Notes: a model not told the origin generated them from the sequence alone. A stretch of 64,000 nt of DNA from Papiliotrema nemorosa (GCA_032158125.1 JASKOT010000008.1:186001-250000), one strand, 5' to 3'; counted from the stretch's first letter, positions 11,257 to 22,734 are shown. Program-made: numbers and translations.

Positions 11257-13140
11257 TTACCTCCCAGTGTATCTCCTCTCGAGGTACCTGACTCCGGTAT
11301 AAGTCAGACTTACAGCGACAGTGGTGATCTCCCAAGCGATATCACCCCTATTCATCAGCATTCATCCTCGATCCACGGAAATTGTTGACTCACTCTCCAC
11401 CAGGAATCTGCCTGGCAATCCAGCCGTTCCACCAATGTTGCGACATTCCCGCCGCAATGAGCGGTACACCCACGACTAGAGAAGCTATGGCGGCGTATCC
11501 AATAGGCAGCTTGGAAGGATCGTTCCATGCGTCGAGGGTGTACGTTTTGCGTGATACCGGTCGACGGAAGATGAGGGGTTCAATGATGATGGGAGGGATG
11601 TAGATGGCCGTCCAGTATGCGAGGATGTAGAGGAAGTTAGAGAGGGCAGAGTAGAAGTGGTCCGCTCCTACAATGGCGATGGGTAGGAACACGGCCGAGA
11701 CGACGAATGCGAGGAGATATCGGGGTACTAGCGATCAGCGCGCTACTCGTTCAAGGTGGTGAATAGACTCACCTCGGATTAAGAATGGGATGGCAACTTG
11801 TGCACTGAGTCCACAGCTGTAGATTGTAGGACCAGTATTGGCAATGACGCTAAAGCAGCACAAGACCATGACGAATCGAGCGGCACCTTTCCCGCCCAAC
11901 ATGGTGAACAACAAGTCGGGTGTGCCGATCAAAGCCGCCGCGTCCCAGTCGGGAATGGCAAATGCCGCGGTCTGGGCAACCGCACCGAGGATTTGGACAA
12001 GCGCGATGGGAACGAAGAAACCGATGAATACCGCTGCAAAGAGGGGTCCTCGAGGGGTATGGGCTGGGAGATTGGTGGTCTGGAAGTCAGTCGCGGCAGG
12101 CAAGAGCGTTTCAGTACGCACAAAGTCACTGGCCAAACTACAGTAGCTGATGGTGAAGCCGATCAAGCTTGATCCGTACCCGAGTACTCCACTTGCGGTG
12201 ACGTTCGAGGCTGCTTTTGCGACTTCGGAGCTAGCCAGCTTGAGTTCATTACCAGTGACACCGCAGATGACGATGAAGAGGATGAGGATGACTGGGAAGG
12301 ATGCAAGGGAGAGGTAATGCAGCGCCCGTAGACCGATGAACGACAACTATATGTCAGCCTACATTGGCGAAGGTGGTGGAAGGTGACTCACCAAGAGAGA
12401 TATGATCGAAATAACGATAATCCCCACTGTCCAACTCATCTCACTACTACTCGCCAAGCTCAAACTTTGTCCACCCAGGATAACAGTCAAAGCCATGAAC
12501 CCGATAAACTGCAGACAGTTCAAGAACCCACAGACCAATGCAGGCCAGTAACCCAGTGCGAATCGAGCTTGGACCATCTGTCTCATTCCTGTTCTTGGAC
12601 CGTTTGTGGCGCAATAAGCGGGTGGGATGCAAGAAGCGGCAGTGAAGAAGATGATGCAGAGGATGGAAGTCTTGAGGTCCAATGCGAACAGACCGGGTCC
12701 CAGCATTCCTTCCGAGAACTGAATGTCAGCGCAATTCGCGTATCCAGCATCAAAGTACGCAGACGCACAGTCAGTACATTGGTATTCCAAGCTGCCCACA
12801 GTGTGAACTGCGGTAAGTATCCCCAAGCGCTCAACGGTTCTCTCTCCTGCACGTCAGTCAAACTTCTAAAGTGATACGCTCCACTGACATCCTCAGGTCG
12901 AGGGACGATACCCCTATCTTCCACTCCCTTCTCTTTCAACACCCGTTCCACTCTCCTTCCCCAGGCTCTCCATCCACTGACCGGTTTCTTGTCTGCTTGC
13001 GGATCATCCTCGTATTGGTCCAGTGTGGTCAGGAGCGGTTGAGGCGGGTAAGAGTCCGATGGCGACGATACGAATTTTGGTCGATCGTTCTCGAGCTCTT
13101 CCACATTGTTGTGACTCGGACCGGGCTTATAGCTGAGCAT
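11257..13140 (-). CDS. Purine-cytosine permease (NCS1 family, Fcy2-like)
   Basis: Plasma-membrane nucleobase:cation symporter, probably for cytosine and purines. The start at 13140 (M-L-S-Y-K-P-G) gives an about 85-residue cytosolic tail. The NCS1 entry motif R-P-E-D-V and W-N-T-N follow, then about twelve hydrophobic segments. Typical stretches include G-P-R-T-G-M-R-Q-M-V-Q-A-R-F, G-Y-G-S-S-L-I-G-F-T-I-S-Y, and the late W-N-D-P-S-K-L-P-I-G-Y-A-A. The last small exon adds a juxtamembrane tail (R-Y-L-E-R-R-Y-T-G-R) and the stop is at 11257-11259. Five or so introns interrupt it. Substrate choice (cytosine/adenine versus other purines) cannot be read from the sequence. A GATA-type site lies upstream (13320-13326). 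Confidence 0.9.
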
Positions 13141-13672
13141 GGTCGATACAGACACACGATACTGTCTGCTTCCCACAATCGAAGAGGCGAGGGGTTATAC
13201 GTGGAGAAGAAGAGATCAATTTCGACTCGGACGAGCCGTTTTTCCAACGATGATCTGGAAATTGTCAGCTCAACGTTAGCCGATCGTCGGCACGTCCGAA
13301 AAATAAACGCCACCCGGCGCTTATCATCATCACGGGGACGGAATCAAATTGAATGAAGGGGCATTTCAATCTAAATGTGCATAATCCTGGTCAAATGATA
13401 CAAATGAGCCAAATCAAAGGCCTGTGAAAGCATGTGCCAAGGTGGCCAGTAGCTCCTTAAAGAGAGACTTGACTTATAATCCTTTCTCCCTTGGCAGGAA
13501 GCAACAAAAAGAGCCAAAAACACCCCTTTTGCCTCTTCTTTGTGCTGCTCATGCAATGACAGAAGCACAACCTGAGCCTCATGTACAGTCCATTATGATG
13601 TCATGTCCATCAAAGAGCCTGATCAAGAGTCAGCATGCTCACATGATGTGACAAGTGTGACAGTCATGGAGC
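13141..13672. other. Permease upstream region
   Basis: About 530 bases upstream of the permease, relatively A/T-rich in the 13330-13650 part. Apart from one GATA-type motif I find no ORF, RNA gene or repeat that I can support. Confidence 0.5.
13320..13326 (-). promoter_or_regulatory. Candidate GATA-factor site
   Basis: TGATAAG on the minus strand, about 180 bases upstream of the permease start. It fits the HGATAR consensus bound by fungal nitrogen-catabolite GATA activators (AreA/Gat1 type), which commonly control nucleobase uptake. A single 7-mer is weak evidence by itself. Confidence 0.3.
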
Positions 13673-16600
13673 TTAAATACGTACCCCGCTAAAGATCGCT
13701 GCGAAATCGTCCGCTGCCACAAATTCAATCTGTCCTCAGCGCGCATCCTTCCCGCTTGTCGGCAAGGCTTACCTCGGCGGCATATTGCTTTCGAGCATTC
13801 TGGTCTAACGATAATTCGCCAATGTGGATGTATCGCCTATAAGGCAATAGATGGGGTCTCGACCTCATTGCGATGAGGTCTTCCAATTGAGCCCGTTCGA
13901 TATCGACCAACTCCAACTCTTTTCGAATCGACTCCTTCTTCTCGACACCTACCTCGTCCAAAGAGAAGAAGTCGGCCGGGGCAACGCCGAGACAGAGGTC
14001 GATTAGCTTGTCGTAATCACTTGTCTCGTCAATCTTCCTCAGCCAGTCCATCCACTTCGTACACGCCTCAACTTGATGAATTCCAGGTGGAGCGCAAGAT
14101 ACCGCCAATCCACCCCCGGCCGCGCTCGCCGATCCGGAGAGCCTTAAGAGATGTTGATCAAGGAAGAGACTTCTGCTCAACGCATCGAACGCCTTAGTCG
14201 GATTTGGACATCGCCTATGGTCAGTCATGCTTTGTGCGAGAGACTCACGCCGGCTCCGTCCATGACCGATGACACCACTCCATCACGCTCGGGAGGATAT
14301 ATGCACCCCACGTATCAACGGTCCGAATCATTGACATGATATCCGCAAACTTTGCCGGGGAACGAAGGATGAAAGTCGGCGAAAAAGTGACCAATCCACC
14401 GCTCTGCCATATCCTCGTCAATCTCCACTGAGAAGGGTAAAGCCTCAGGTCGGGTCCCAACGCGTAGAACGCCGTACGTCGAGACAAGATTGATCGAACA
14501 GTCGATGATTTGAGAGTTTTCGTCCATTTCTGGTTCATCACCAGCATGACATCTGTCAGCTCGTTACCCGCTGCTCGAGCGCCACACTGCTTCAGGGCAG
14601 ATATGATGACCTCGTGCAGATTGTCTGTGGGACCCTCGGATGGCGGATACTTGGTCACAGTCCGATCTTGCAGTGTCTGCATGAATGTCTGATCCATGCC
14701 AAACGAGTCCAGAAGCGGGATCTTGTAAGGTGGAATGGGCGGTTTGACATCTACCGGCTGCTCGAAGAATGGCCTGACGGGATTTGGCAGTCGAGGTGCG
14801 GGGATGGAGGAGAGAGGCAATGCGACGATGAAAACCCCAACTTTGATCTGATCAATGGTCCAAGAGTCCGGGCCAATCGCGCCTTTTGGATTGTCGCCGC
14901 TGAGTTCGAAGAAATATGGTGACGCGAGGACAATGGCATAGTGGGTCGAAACTGCATTCTCGCCTGTGTTGGGGATATGATCAGTATACGTGACATAGAC
15001 CTTCACATCAGCGCGCTTCATAGGTTACTCGCACCTTGCGATCTTTGTCTACTTTCGCCTTGAAAACCTCCCAGTCGCTCTTCCTCGCGACATTTGGCAA
15101 CTTTTCTTCCACCAGAACAAGTTTCGCCCATTGCACTAATCTCCCGCCCAGGCCCAATGTACCCTGAAGGTGCGCACCATCGAGCTCCTCCAGGGCCACA
15201 GCGATCCTGCTCGAATTTGAACTGCCCAGAAAGCGGCGGATAAGATCTGTTCCGCGCTGAACGTCTCCCGGAAGAGCTCTGACCGCGAAATCCACGGCAC
15301 CGCCTCCGAGGGGTATGTAAGCCTTGAAGTCGCATATCGGATCCATACGAGGTGGTGTATTTGACCCCACGGGCAATCTTTGATTATCAGAACCAGGCGA
15401 CCTGGGCGACATTTTGGGGGCGAGTGGGGTCGAGGATGCTTCCGATGGTGTTGGCATACTTGATGCAGCAGCACGGCGCCGCGGATCAGCTGTCGCATCA
15501 TACTGCGCTGATGACGCCAACGACATCTGAGGCGTCTGTGGCATGGGAGGAGAGATCAACGCGGCACGGAGATCTAGCGCAGCGTCGTATCTGGAGGACT
15601 GTCGAGATGCATTTTCGGAGTTTCTGGGTGCAAAGCTCTTAACAGCTGAATCGGTTCCTTGTGTAATACTGGCAGATGGACCCGTCGGAGGGGCTTTGAC
15701 CGCTGATCTGGGCCCTTTGAGCGGAATCGCGGCGTGATAGGACTGTTTCTGGTCGGGCAAGGGACCACTCCCTCGACCTCCGTATCCCTCTGCGCCGGAA
15801 GGCGGAACAAAATTACGGGGCTGGGTGGGTGGGAGATTTCGAGCAGGCTGTGAGGGTCCTGCGGTAGTTCGACTGGACGCAGAGTGCTGCTCAAAGTGCA
15901 CAGAGGGTGGTATCGGCGTGCTACTCCCGCTCAGCGGTGATTGTCCAGGATGCAAGGGCGACTGGCGAGGGTTTTGAGGTGATGGCATGTTTCTAAGATC
16001 CAGGGGCGAGCGCCCGGCGAAAGGACCCATTGGCGAGTTCGTACCATCTCCAGGCGATCGCATCGGCAGAGAGCTCGGTCCTGGTATATTCGATGCTGAC
16101 AGTTTCCTAGGAACAGACAAGGTCCCTTTGAACGTTGGCTGGATCGGTTCGTCGATGAACTTCATCTTGACAGGCTGTTGGTATTTCGGTCGGTTGGTCA
16201 AGTCTGGTTTGGGCTCAGTCGGAGATGGGACAGATGTGACAGGCGTGAAGAGCGGTTCCGGGGGTGCTGGGGGTGCTGGTGGTAGAGGTGCTTCTACGGG
16301 AGGAGGCCGTACTCTGGGATCGAGATTTGAATCCACGGCTGAAGGTGGGGGACTTGGAGGTTTAGCTGGCACTTGCTTGGCCTGATTCGCGCGCAAGGAA
16401 GCCAAGACACTATCCAGTAGATTTGGCGGTTGCGCCGAGGGCGGCGTTGGGCGAGCTGTGACCGATTTCGGAAACGTCGGTGCAGGTGTCGGCGGTTGAA
16501 TCTGGGTGAATGGCGTTGAAGTCGCAGGTGCTGATGAAGGAGCCGAATCGAAGATGCCCAAAACCGGCTCGCCAAAAGAAGGCGTTGGGGCGCGTATCAT

Positions 16601-18173
16601 TTCGGACATGGACAAATCGTACGGCGCGTCGTTCTCGGTTCGTTTCTTGATTTTTTCAAACCTCTCGAGACGCTTGACAGGGACCATAGGCGGCGGAGGA
16701 GGAAGTGGCACCGGATCTTGCGATGCGGCGGCCGACTTGGGCTTTTTCTTTTTGACCTTCGTCTCGCCCGTGGAAGAAGCTCGTTCAGAGTCTAGCTTGC
16801 GCTTCTTGACCGCTTCCATGGACTTTGCGGCGGGTACAGGTTTGTCGGCTTCCTGATCGCTTCCAAAGAGCGAGTTAAGCGAGTCAAAATCAGACAAGCC
16901 CTCGCCACCGGGCGATCGTGCCCTTTGGGAACGGGACGGACCGGCAGATGCGTTGTCATGTGGGGGACCTTTCGAGGGTGAGCGTGATCCGCCGTCCTTG
17001 ACTGGACGTTCGCCGGGTGCTCCTTGTTTATATCGATCTCGTCTCTCCTCCTCTTTTCTGGACACAGATTTCTTTGAGGCATCCGAGGCAGTCGGTATCG
17101 GCTCTTTGCTTCCGGAAGAGGTTTTGCCCAGGTCCCGATCTTTTTCTGTAGCCAGACTCGCGCCTGTCGACTTTTCGCCCTCCTTCTCTTTCTTATTTTC
17201 CTTGGCTTTCCTCCTCTGATTCTTTTTCCATACGTAATAATCCGACACCTTCTTCGGTACTCGAAGCTCGTCTGGATGGTTCTTCTCCCACTGTCTCCGT
17301 GCCAGGAACGTCTTATACAGTCTCAATCCGTTCGTTTCCGCTAGCCAGATCCCTGTAGATTATTCAGCTCCTACTGCCATCAGACTTCGTCTATCACCTA
17401 CTCATTCGCGAAGCTGGACAATCTAAAATCGTATCTCGGAACTTTTTAGGCGGTGGAGGTGGTTCCCTTTCACCCTTCTTCAGACGCAGAAAAGGCGTAG
17501 CGGACGTGTCAAACGATCGCCAGAATCTGCCCTAGTCAGCGACACTAAGCAGCGAGTGTAATCTGGGATGCGAGAGGCGGTGCAAAGGAGGTCGGACTCA
17601 CAATCGAATTTGGTCTTCGTCTGGGTCATCGGTCTCGGCTATGCTGTCGATACCTTCCAATCTTGATGTTCAGCATGAGTCGCGAGACACGTGACTACAC
17701 ACTGGTCGTATCCTGATTGCAAGTATCCTGTCCACTGAAATTTGTTACTGCCTAGCCCCAACATATGCAGAAACCACACGACATACCATTACATTGTATC
17801 TCTGTAGTCTTATCAGCAGACAAAACGAAAGGTTTCAATCTAGCGAGACTCACCCACATCCACTCGCTGGTCCCATCTTCATGTTGCCATTTGGTATAAA
17901 TCGCATACTTGATCGCGTCTATACCCAGTGGAGTCTCGTCAGTCACATGCAATGCCACTCTGCACGAGGGTACACACCTATTCCGAAATTCTCGTCATCT
18001 GCATCTGCTCTTTCTAATCTCGGTTTGATCTCATCTTCGTCAAAGTTATCCTTGATCGCGTCCATATCGGACAGGATGGTCTCCATATCATCATCGTTAC
18101 CGATATCGGATCCAGTCCCTTCGTCGTCTGATCTCTCGAGCTGTACTTTGGCAAACTCATCTTGGGCGGACAT
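13673..18173 (-). CDS. Large unrecognised, mostly disordered (probably nuclear) protein
   Basis: I do not recognise this protein. It starts at 18173 (M-S-A-Q-D-E-F) with an acidic N-terminus. Small exons then encode a compact aromatic-rich part (Y-A-I-Y-T-K-W-Q-H-E-D, W-T-G-Y-L-Q-S-G-Y-D). A conserved-looking segment follows (I-W-L-A-E-T-N-G-L-R-L-Y-K-T-F). A long middle exon is rich in Lys/Ser and then Pro (about 600 residues, disordered, with K-K-R-K and K-V-K-K-K-K-P nuclear-import-like clusters). The last about 500 residues look folded, including G-G-L-V-T-F-S-P and C-H-R-S-W-T-E. Total is roughly 1,400 residues. The terminal parts are joined only if two 34-nt introns are spliced; otherwise 15021-13673 could be a separate gene. 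Layout suggests a chromatin or transcription protein, but that is inference. Confidence 0.6.
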
Positions 18174-18671
18174 GGTGGCTGATGGCGCGGGAGGGTACAC
18201 GACATCGGTGTGATTCGGCGAGGTCCATCTATGTCATATTTCTAGTGGTACGTTCACGATGCCGCTCAGTCGCTGGGCTCCAAGAAGCTGAATTCACTGA
18301 GACGCTGCAACATGGAGAGACAGATGAGACTCACAAACAACGTTCCCAAACATCTCATGACGTGGCAATTTTGAGGCAGTCACGTGATGTTGTGATAAGC
18401 CATCCCCCCCTGTCCTGGATTCTTTCTGAATTTCACTGCTGGCCTCTGGACCATTCAAAAACCTCAAAACCCTCGGTGCTCGACAACACCTGCACATCAC
18501 GTCTGGACAGCGCCTCCTACTTTGAAGGATCGAACACGAGAACTGAAGTCGGGTCGAACGGCTTCTATCTATAATAACGAAGGCGTCGAGGATTCCAACC
18601 TCAACTGGAATATCAAAACTTTTCGTCACTCCACTTGATTCACCTCTGCCCATCACCGTACCCTATTCACC
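18174..18671. other. Divergent promoter region (unknown nuclear protein / NOP58)
   Basis: About 500 bases between two divergent ATGs. It contains a CRE-like TGACGTGG (18358-18365) and a perfect palindrome TCACGTGA (18380-18387). No ORF or RNA gene is supported here. Confidence 0.55.
18380..18387. promoter_or_regulatory. E-box palindrome TCACGTGA
   Basis: Perfect 8-bp palindrome about 285 bases upstream of NOP58. CACGTG with these flanks is the classical site of fungal bHLH factors such as Cbf1, which in some fungi controls ribosome-related genes. Being palindromic, it could serve either gene. Confidence 0.35.
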
Positions 18672-20656
18672 ATGCTCGTTCTCGCTGAAACCGCCATCGG
18701 TTTCGTCGTCTTCAAGCTCAGCAGTGATGCCAAGATCGACAATAAGGATCTCTGGAAAGAGTTTGAAACACCAGAAGGAGCCAACAAGACGTACATACAT
18801 TATCAACCATACTCCGAAATCAGAGCTAATGGGTCAGATTAAAAGTCCAGGCTATCCAACGATTCACCTCGACAGCTACCGCTGTTGAAGATCTCGCTGC
18901 GATTCAAGATGGAAGGTTGACTGACTCATTGTCCAAATTCATCTCGGAGGCAGTTGGCGGAGCAGGCGAAGATGGAGACAAGAAGAAGAAGAAGAGCAAA
19001 AAGGTCGAAGAGATGCTTGTTGTCTCTGAGCCCAAGCTCGGTATGTCTTACTCATCAGTGGCTGGCTGGCTGGCAGGCTGACAGACAGCCTCGACTATCA
19101 ACAAGACTCTCTCTATCCCCGTCCTTTCCGACTCCACCACCCAAGACCTCTACCGAGGTATCAGGCAACAACTCGCCTCTCTCCTTGGCGGAGTCGAGCA
19201 AAAAGACCTCAACACCATGTCGCTGGGTCTCGGTCACTCGATGTCGCGATTCAAGCTCAAGTTCTCCACTGACAAGGTGGACACCATGGTCATCCAAGCT
19301 ATTGCCCTTCTGGACGATCTGGACAAGGAGATCAACATCTACTCTATGCGAGTCAAGGAATGGTACGGATGGCATTTCCCTGAAATGGGCAAGATCATTG
19401 TGGACAACTTGGCCTACGCCAAGGTTGTGAAGGCAATGGGTGAGTCCCCTATCGTGCTATATGCTCCTCGCTGATCTTCAAGGCTTCCGAACCAACGCTT
19501 CTTCCACTTCTTTCGAGATGATCCTGCCGGAAGACCTCGAGGCCGCTGTCAAGGCCGCCGCAGAGTTGTCGATGGGTACCGAGATTTCCGACTCTGATAT
19601 GGCCCACATCCACTCGCTCTGTGACCAAGTCATCTCCATCACCGAATACCGAACCCAACTTTCCGACTACCTCAGGAACCGAATGCAAGCCATCGCTCCC
19701 AACTTGACTGCTCTGGTCGGTGAGCTTGTCGGTGCTCGACTCATCAGCCACGCTGGTAGCTTGATGAACTTGGCCAAGCACCCCGCTTCCACTGTTCAGA
19801 TCTTGGGTGCTGAGAAGGCTCTGTTCCGAGCTCTGAAGACCAAACACGATACTCCTAAATACGGTCTCATCTACCACGTATGTGTTGCACCACTCATGCG
19901 AATACCGCTGACTCCTAGGCCTCGCTCATCGGTCAAGCACCACAAAAGCTGAAGGGAAAGATGGCCCGAATGGTCGCTACCAAGGCCGCTCTCTCCATCC
20001 GTGTCGATGCCCTCTCAGACGCCGAATCTCGATCCGACCCCCAAGCCGCCGAGGTCGGTATCAACAACCGAGTCAAGCTCGAGTCCCGTCTGCGTGCTCT
20101 GGAGCACCAATCGGGTATCCAGTCTGTCAGGCGAGTCACCAGCACTGCCAACGGCCGACAACAACCCAAGTTTGACCTCGGTGCAGGATCCAGCGCGGGT
20201 GCATACAACTCTGCCAACGACTCTGTCGCATTGGGCAGTGTATCTGGAATGCTGCCTACGCAACCTGAGAGCGCGTTGAAGACTGCCGTCAAGGCTGTTC
20301 AGGAGGTCAAGGAGGAGAAGAGGGCAGAAAAGGATGAGAGCAAAAAGGACAAGAAGAAGAAGAGGAAGAGCGAGACTGGCGAGGGTATGGATGTTGATGG
20401 TGATGATGCCAAAGAGGGAGAGACAAAGGAGGAGCGACGGGCAAGGAAAGAGGCCAAGAAACTTGTACGTCGACCGAATGCTCAAGCGTATCAATCACTG
20501 ACACGACAGGCCAAAGCTGCAAAGAAGGAGGAAGGAGGAGAGGACAAGAAGTCCAAGAAGAGACGTGCGTCAGAGGCCAACGGCGGTGACGAGGCCGCAG
20601 TAGAGGACGGGGAGAAGAAGAAGAAAAAGAAGAAGAGGGATAGCGAGGCTGCCTAG
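18672..20656 (+). CDS. NOP58: Nucleolar protein Nop58 (box C/D snoRNP core)
   Basis: Core protein of box C/D snoRNPs, which guide 2'-O-methylation and pre-rRNA processing in the nucleolus. The start [14 protein letters not shown] is the Nop58 N-terminal domain. The coiled coil includes [14 protein letters not shown], and [11 protein letters not shown] follows. The RNP-binding Nop domain contains [21 protein letters not shown] and [11 protein letters not shown]. The C-terminus is the expected K/E/D-rich tail, ending [11 protein letters not shown]. Six or so short introns are present; the one near 19040-19088 carries a short GGCT-type repeat just before its acceptor. Length and order are normal. 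Confidence 0.97.
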
Positions 20657-20965
20657 TTTGCGTAGGATTTGGGTGGTGGAGGTTGTGTGCTATCTTCGTT
20701 TTCTCTCTTGCTTGTGTCTCTTCGATTCCATTTCTTTCGCATTCTCACGGCTGTATGCATCATACCACTACGGATAGATATACAAACGGACAAGGCATCC
20801 ATCCTAAATGTAAGAGATGAACGGGAATATACGGTGATTTTCTGAATGTGGCGTTTGAGATTTCGAGCGTTCAGCGTTCAAGCGTCGACTTTCGACTTTT
20901 GCGAGCATCGAGCTATACTCTATAGACACCTGCATCACTCGGCAAGGCTATACGTTCCATACATC
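20657..20965. other. Intergenic region between NOP58 and the bL12m gene
   Basis: About 310 bases holding the NOP58 3' UTR and the promoter of the mitochondrial ribosomal gene. Nothing further is supported. Confidence 0.5.
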
Positions 20966-21739
20966 ATGAGCGTGAGTTGCGCAAATGCAAAGATCAAGAG
21001 TGTAGCTGAATACCCAGCGATCCTGTACATCCCTTTTCCGAGCTGTCGAGCGAACAGCTACCTCTTCGAGGTACATTTCCTCAAAACCATCGATACCTGT
21101 ACTTACCCATGTTTTAGGTCAATACGTCCCCAACCCATCCTCCGAACCTTCTCTACCTCTCCTCGTCGCCTGGACACCCCGGCTCCAGCCGATCAACCCG
21201 GACCATCCACCGCCATCTCACCCAAAATCGCTCCTATAGTCGACCAAATCTCCACATTGACCCTACTGGAAGTCTCAGATCTCGTATCAGCACTCAAGAC
21301 AAGATTGAATATCACCGAGATTGCTATGCCTTCAGCAGCCCCAGCAGCTGCAGCGCCCGTCGCTGCTGCACCGGTAGAAGAGGAGAAACCAAAGGAAAAG
21401 ACGATTTTCACGGTGAAATTGGAGAAGATTGATCCGGCACAAAAGGCAAAGGTCATCAGGGAGGTCAAGGCGATCATGCCAAACATGAACTTGGTCGAGG
21501 TGAGTTGCACACGCATTTCCTAATTCTGAGCATCTATTTGGGCATATGGGAGGGGTAGTGTGGAGGATGCGAGGGACGGCTCGATGTCGTGATCGCGTAG
21601 GGAATTTTGACTGATAACCTAGGCCAAGAAGTTCGTCGAGTCTACTCCTCAGGTGTTGAAAGACAACCTCCCGAAGGAAGACGCCGATAAGCTCAAGGCG
21701 ACCCTGGAGGCATTGGGAGCTACCGTCTCCTTGTCGTAG
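20966..21739 (+). CDS. MRPL12: Mitochondrial large-subunit ribosomal protein bL12m
   Basis: Mitochondrial L7/L12 stalk protein that recruits translation factors. Four exons read in frame: 20966-20971 (only Met-Ser), 21018-21070, 21118-21499 and 21623-21739. The spliced N-terminus is an Arg/Ser-rich presequence (F-R-A-V-E-R-T-A-T, L-R-T-F-S-T-S-P-R-R). The L12 N-terminal dimerisation helix follows (I-S-T-L-T-L-L-E-V-S-D-L), then an Ala/Pro hinge, then the C-terminal domain (F-T-V-K-L-E-K-I-D, K-A-K-V-I-R-E-V-K, V-E-S-T-P-Q-V-L-K, L-E-A-L-G-A-T-V). Total is about 185 residues, normal for bL12m. Reading through intron 1 also stays open and gives no presequence, so the spliced model is preferred. 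Confidence 0.93.
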
Positions 21740-22056
21740 ACCATGCTATCACCCACAGCAGGCGGCGCAGTCACAGAGCTTTGTTCTAGACGCCAGCAGC
21801 AGCTCTCGCATCTCATTTTGATATAGCTCTCTTCACATGCATATCATCATAACGACTATCGCCTGATTCGAACTCATCGTCAGAGTGATTGTTTGCACGA
21901 TCGCAACGAGGTTGCACCCCTCATTTCTTGAGGTATGAGCTGTGTTGCATGATGTATAGTACAAAATTGTTTCGATAGATGCCCTAAGCATGCGTATATG
22001 TGTCCATCCATCCACAAGTCCTCGCTGCCTCTTCCTTGGTCCGTATTCCGTCGGTA
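21740..22056. other. Convergent region between bL12m and COX23
   Basis: About 315 bases between two 3' ends. A T-loop-like TTCGAA string near 21868 has no tRNA arms around it. No gene is supported. Confidence 0.5.
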
Positions 22057-22536
22057 TCACTTTGTCGGACGACCATTCCGCCTATCTTCATTCATCTGTT
22101 CGATCTGCAAAATAAGCCCTCACTCCATCTTTTAGTGCGTTGACTCACCCATCTCTTCTTGCACTCCCTATATGCCCTAAAGTAGTCCATGCACTTCACT
22201 TATCAGTCCTGGCCTCTTGGAAGGATGAATCGGATATACCTCGTTTCGATTGTAATGTGCCTTTTCTAGACATTGTAAAGAAGCCTTACTTGCCGCTTCA
22301 CATGGATCAGCATACTACCCATTAGTATCTATACATGATGTCGTTTCGTATGGATACCTTGCTGACTGCCGATCGACTCTGAACATCAGCTCGTCCAACA
22401 AGAATCCAGGTCGAGAGAGGTCGCTCACCCTGAAAGCTTCTCTGTAATCTGTCGGAATTTCCAGCTCCGGAGCTGCCTTTTGCGGTTTCCTTCCTGCCGG
22501 TAGGGGAGTGTTTGAGTGTGGAACTTGAGACGCCAT
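22057..22536 (-). CDS. COX23: Twin CX9C protein, Cox23-like
   Basis: Small intermembrane-space protein linked to cytochrome c oxidase assembly and copper handling; Cox23/CHCHD7-type proteins are imported by Mia40 disulfide relay. Four exons join cleanly: 22536-22429 (36 codons), 22314-22240 (25), 22193-22149 (15) and 22104-22057 (15 plus stop), giving 91 residues. The spliced protein has cysteines at 41, 51, 62 and 72, an exact CX9C-X10-CX9C coiled-coil-helix pair. Context matches the family: D-P-C-E-A-A-S-K-A-S, and Y-N-R-N-E-C-M-D-Y-F-R-A-Y-R-E-C-K-K-R-W. No single exon exceeds 36 codons, so it is invisible to simple ORF finding. It is divergent from the Any1-like gene. Confidence 0.92.
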
Positions 22537-22672
22537 GATCGAGGTTACTGGTTAAGAGCGACTTGGGCAGATGATCGGATTTTGGAAAGAGCAAGGTGGA
22601 CGACGGATGGAGCCCCAGATGTCGCTGCTCGCCGGAAGGGGGGACCTGAACTTTGTATGATCAGCGACCGTC

Positions 22673-22698
22673 GTGCTGATTGCTGATTGCTGATTGCA
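22673..22698. repeat. Triplicated 7-mer in the COX23/Any1 divergent promoter
   Basis: GCTGATT occurs three times in tandem within the roughly 200 bases separating the two divergent start codons. The reverse reading is a repeated CAATCA, which lacks the first C of a CCAAT box. It could be a microsatellite or clustered factor sites. Confidence 0.55.
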
Positions 22699-22734
22699 TT
22701 ATTGCAGCTCCCAGCGTCAGAAGAGGTATACAGT

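Noticed and set aside
19055..19092. GGCT repeats in a NOP58 intron as a separate element
   Set aside because: Only three to four short units next to the splice acceptor; best treated as ordinary intron sequence.
21855..21890. Possible tRNA T-arm on the minus strand (TTCGAA string)
   Set aside because: The flanks do not pair as a 5-bp stem and there is no acceptor stem.
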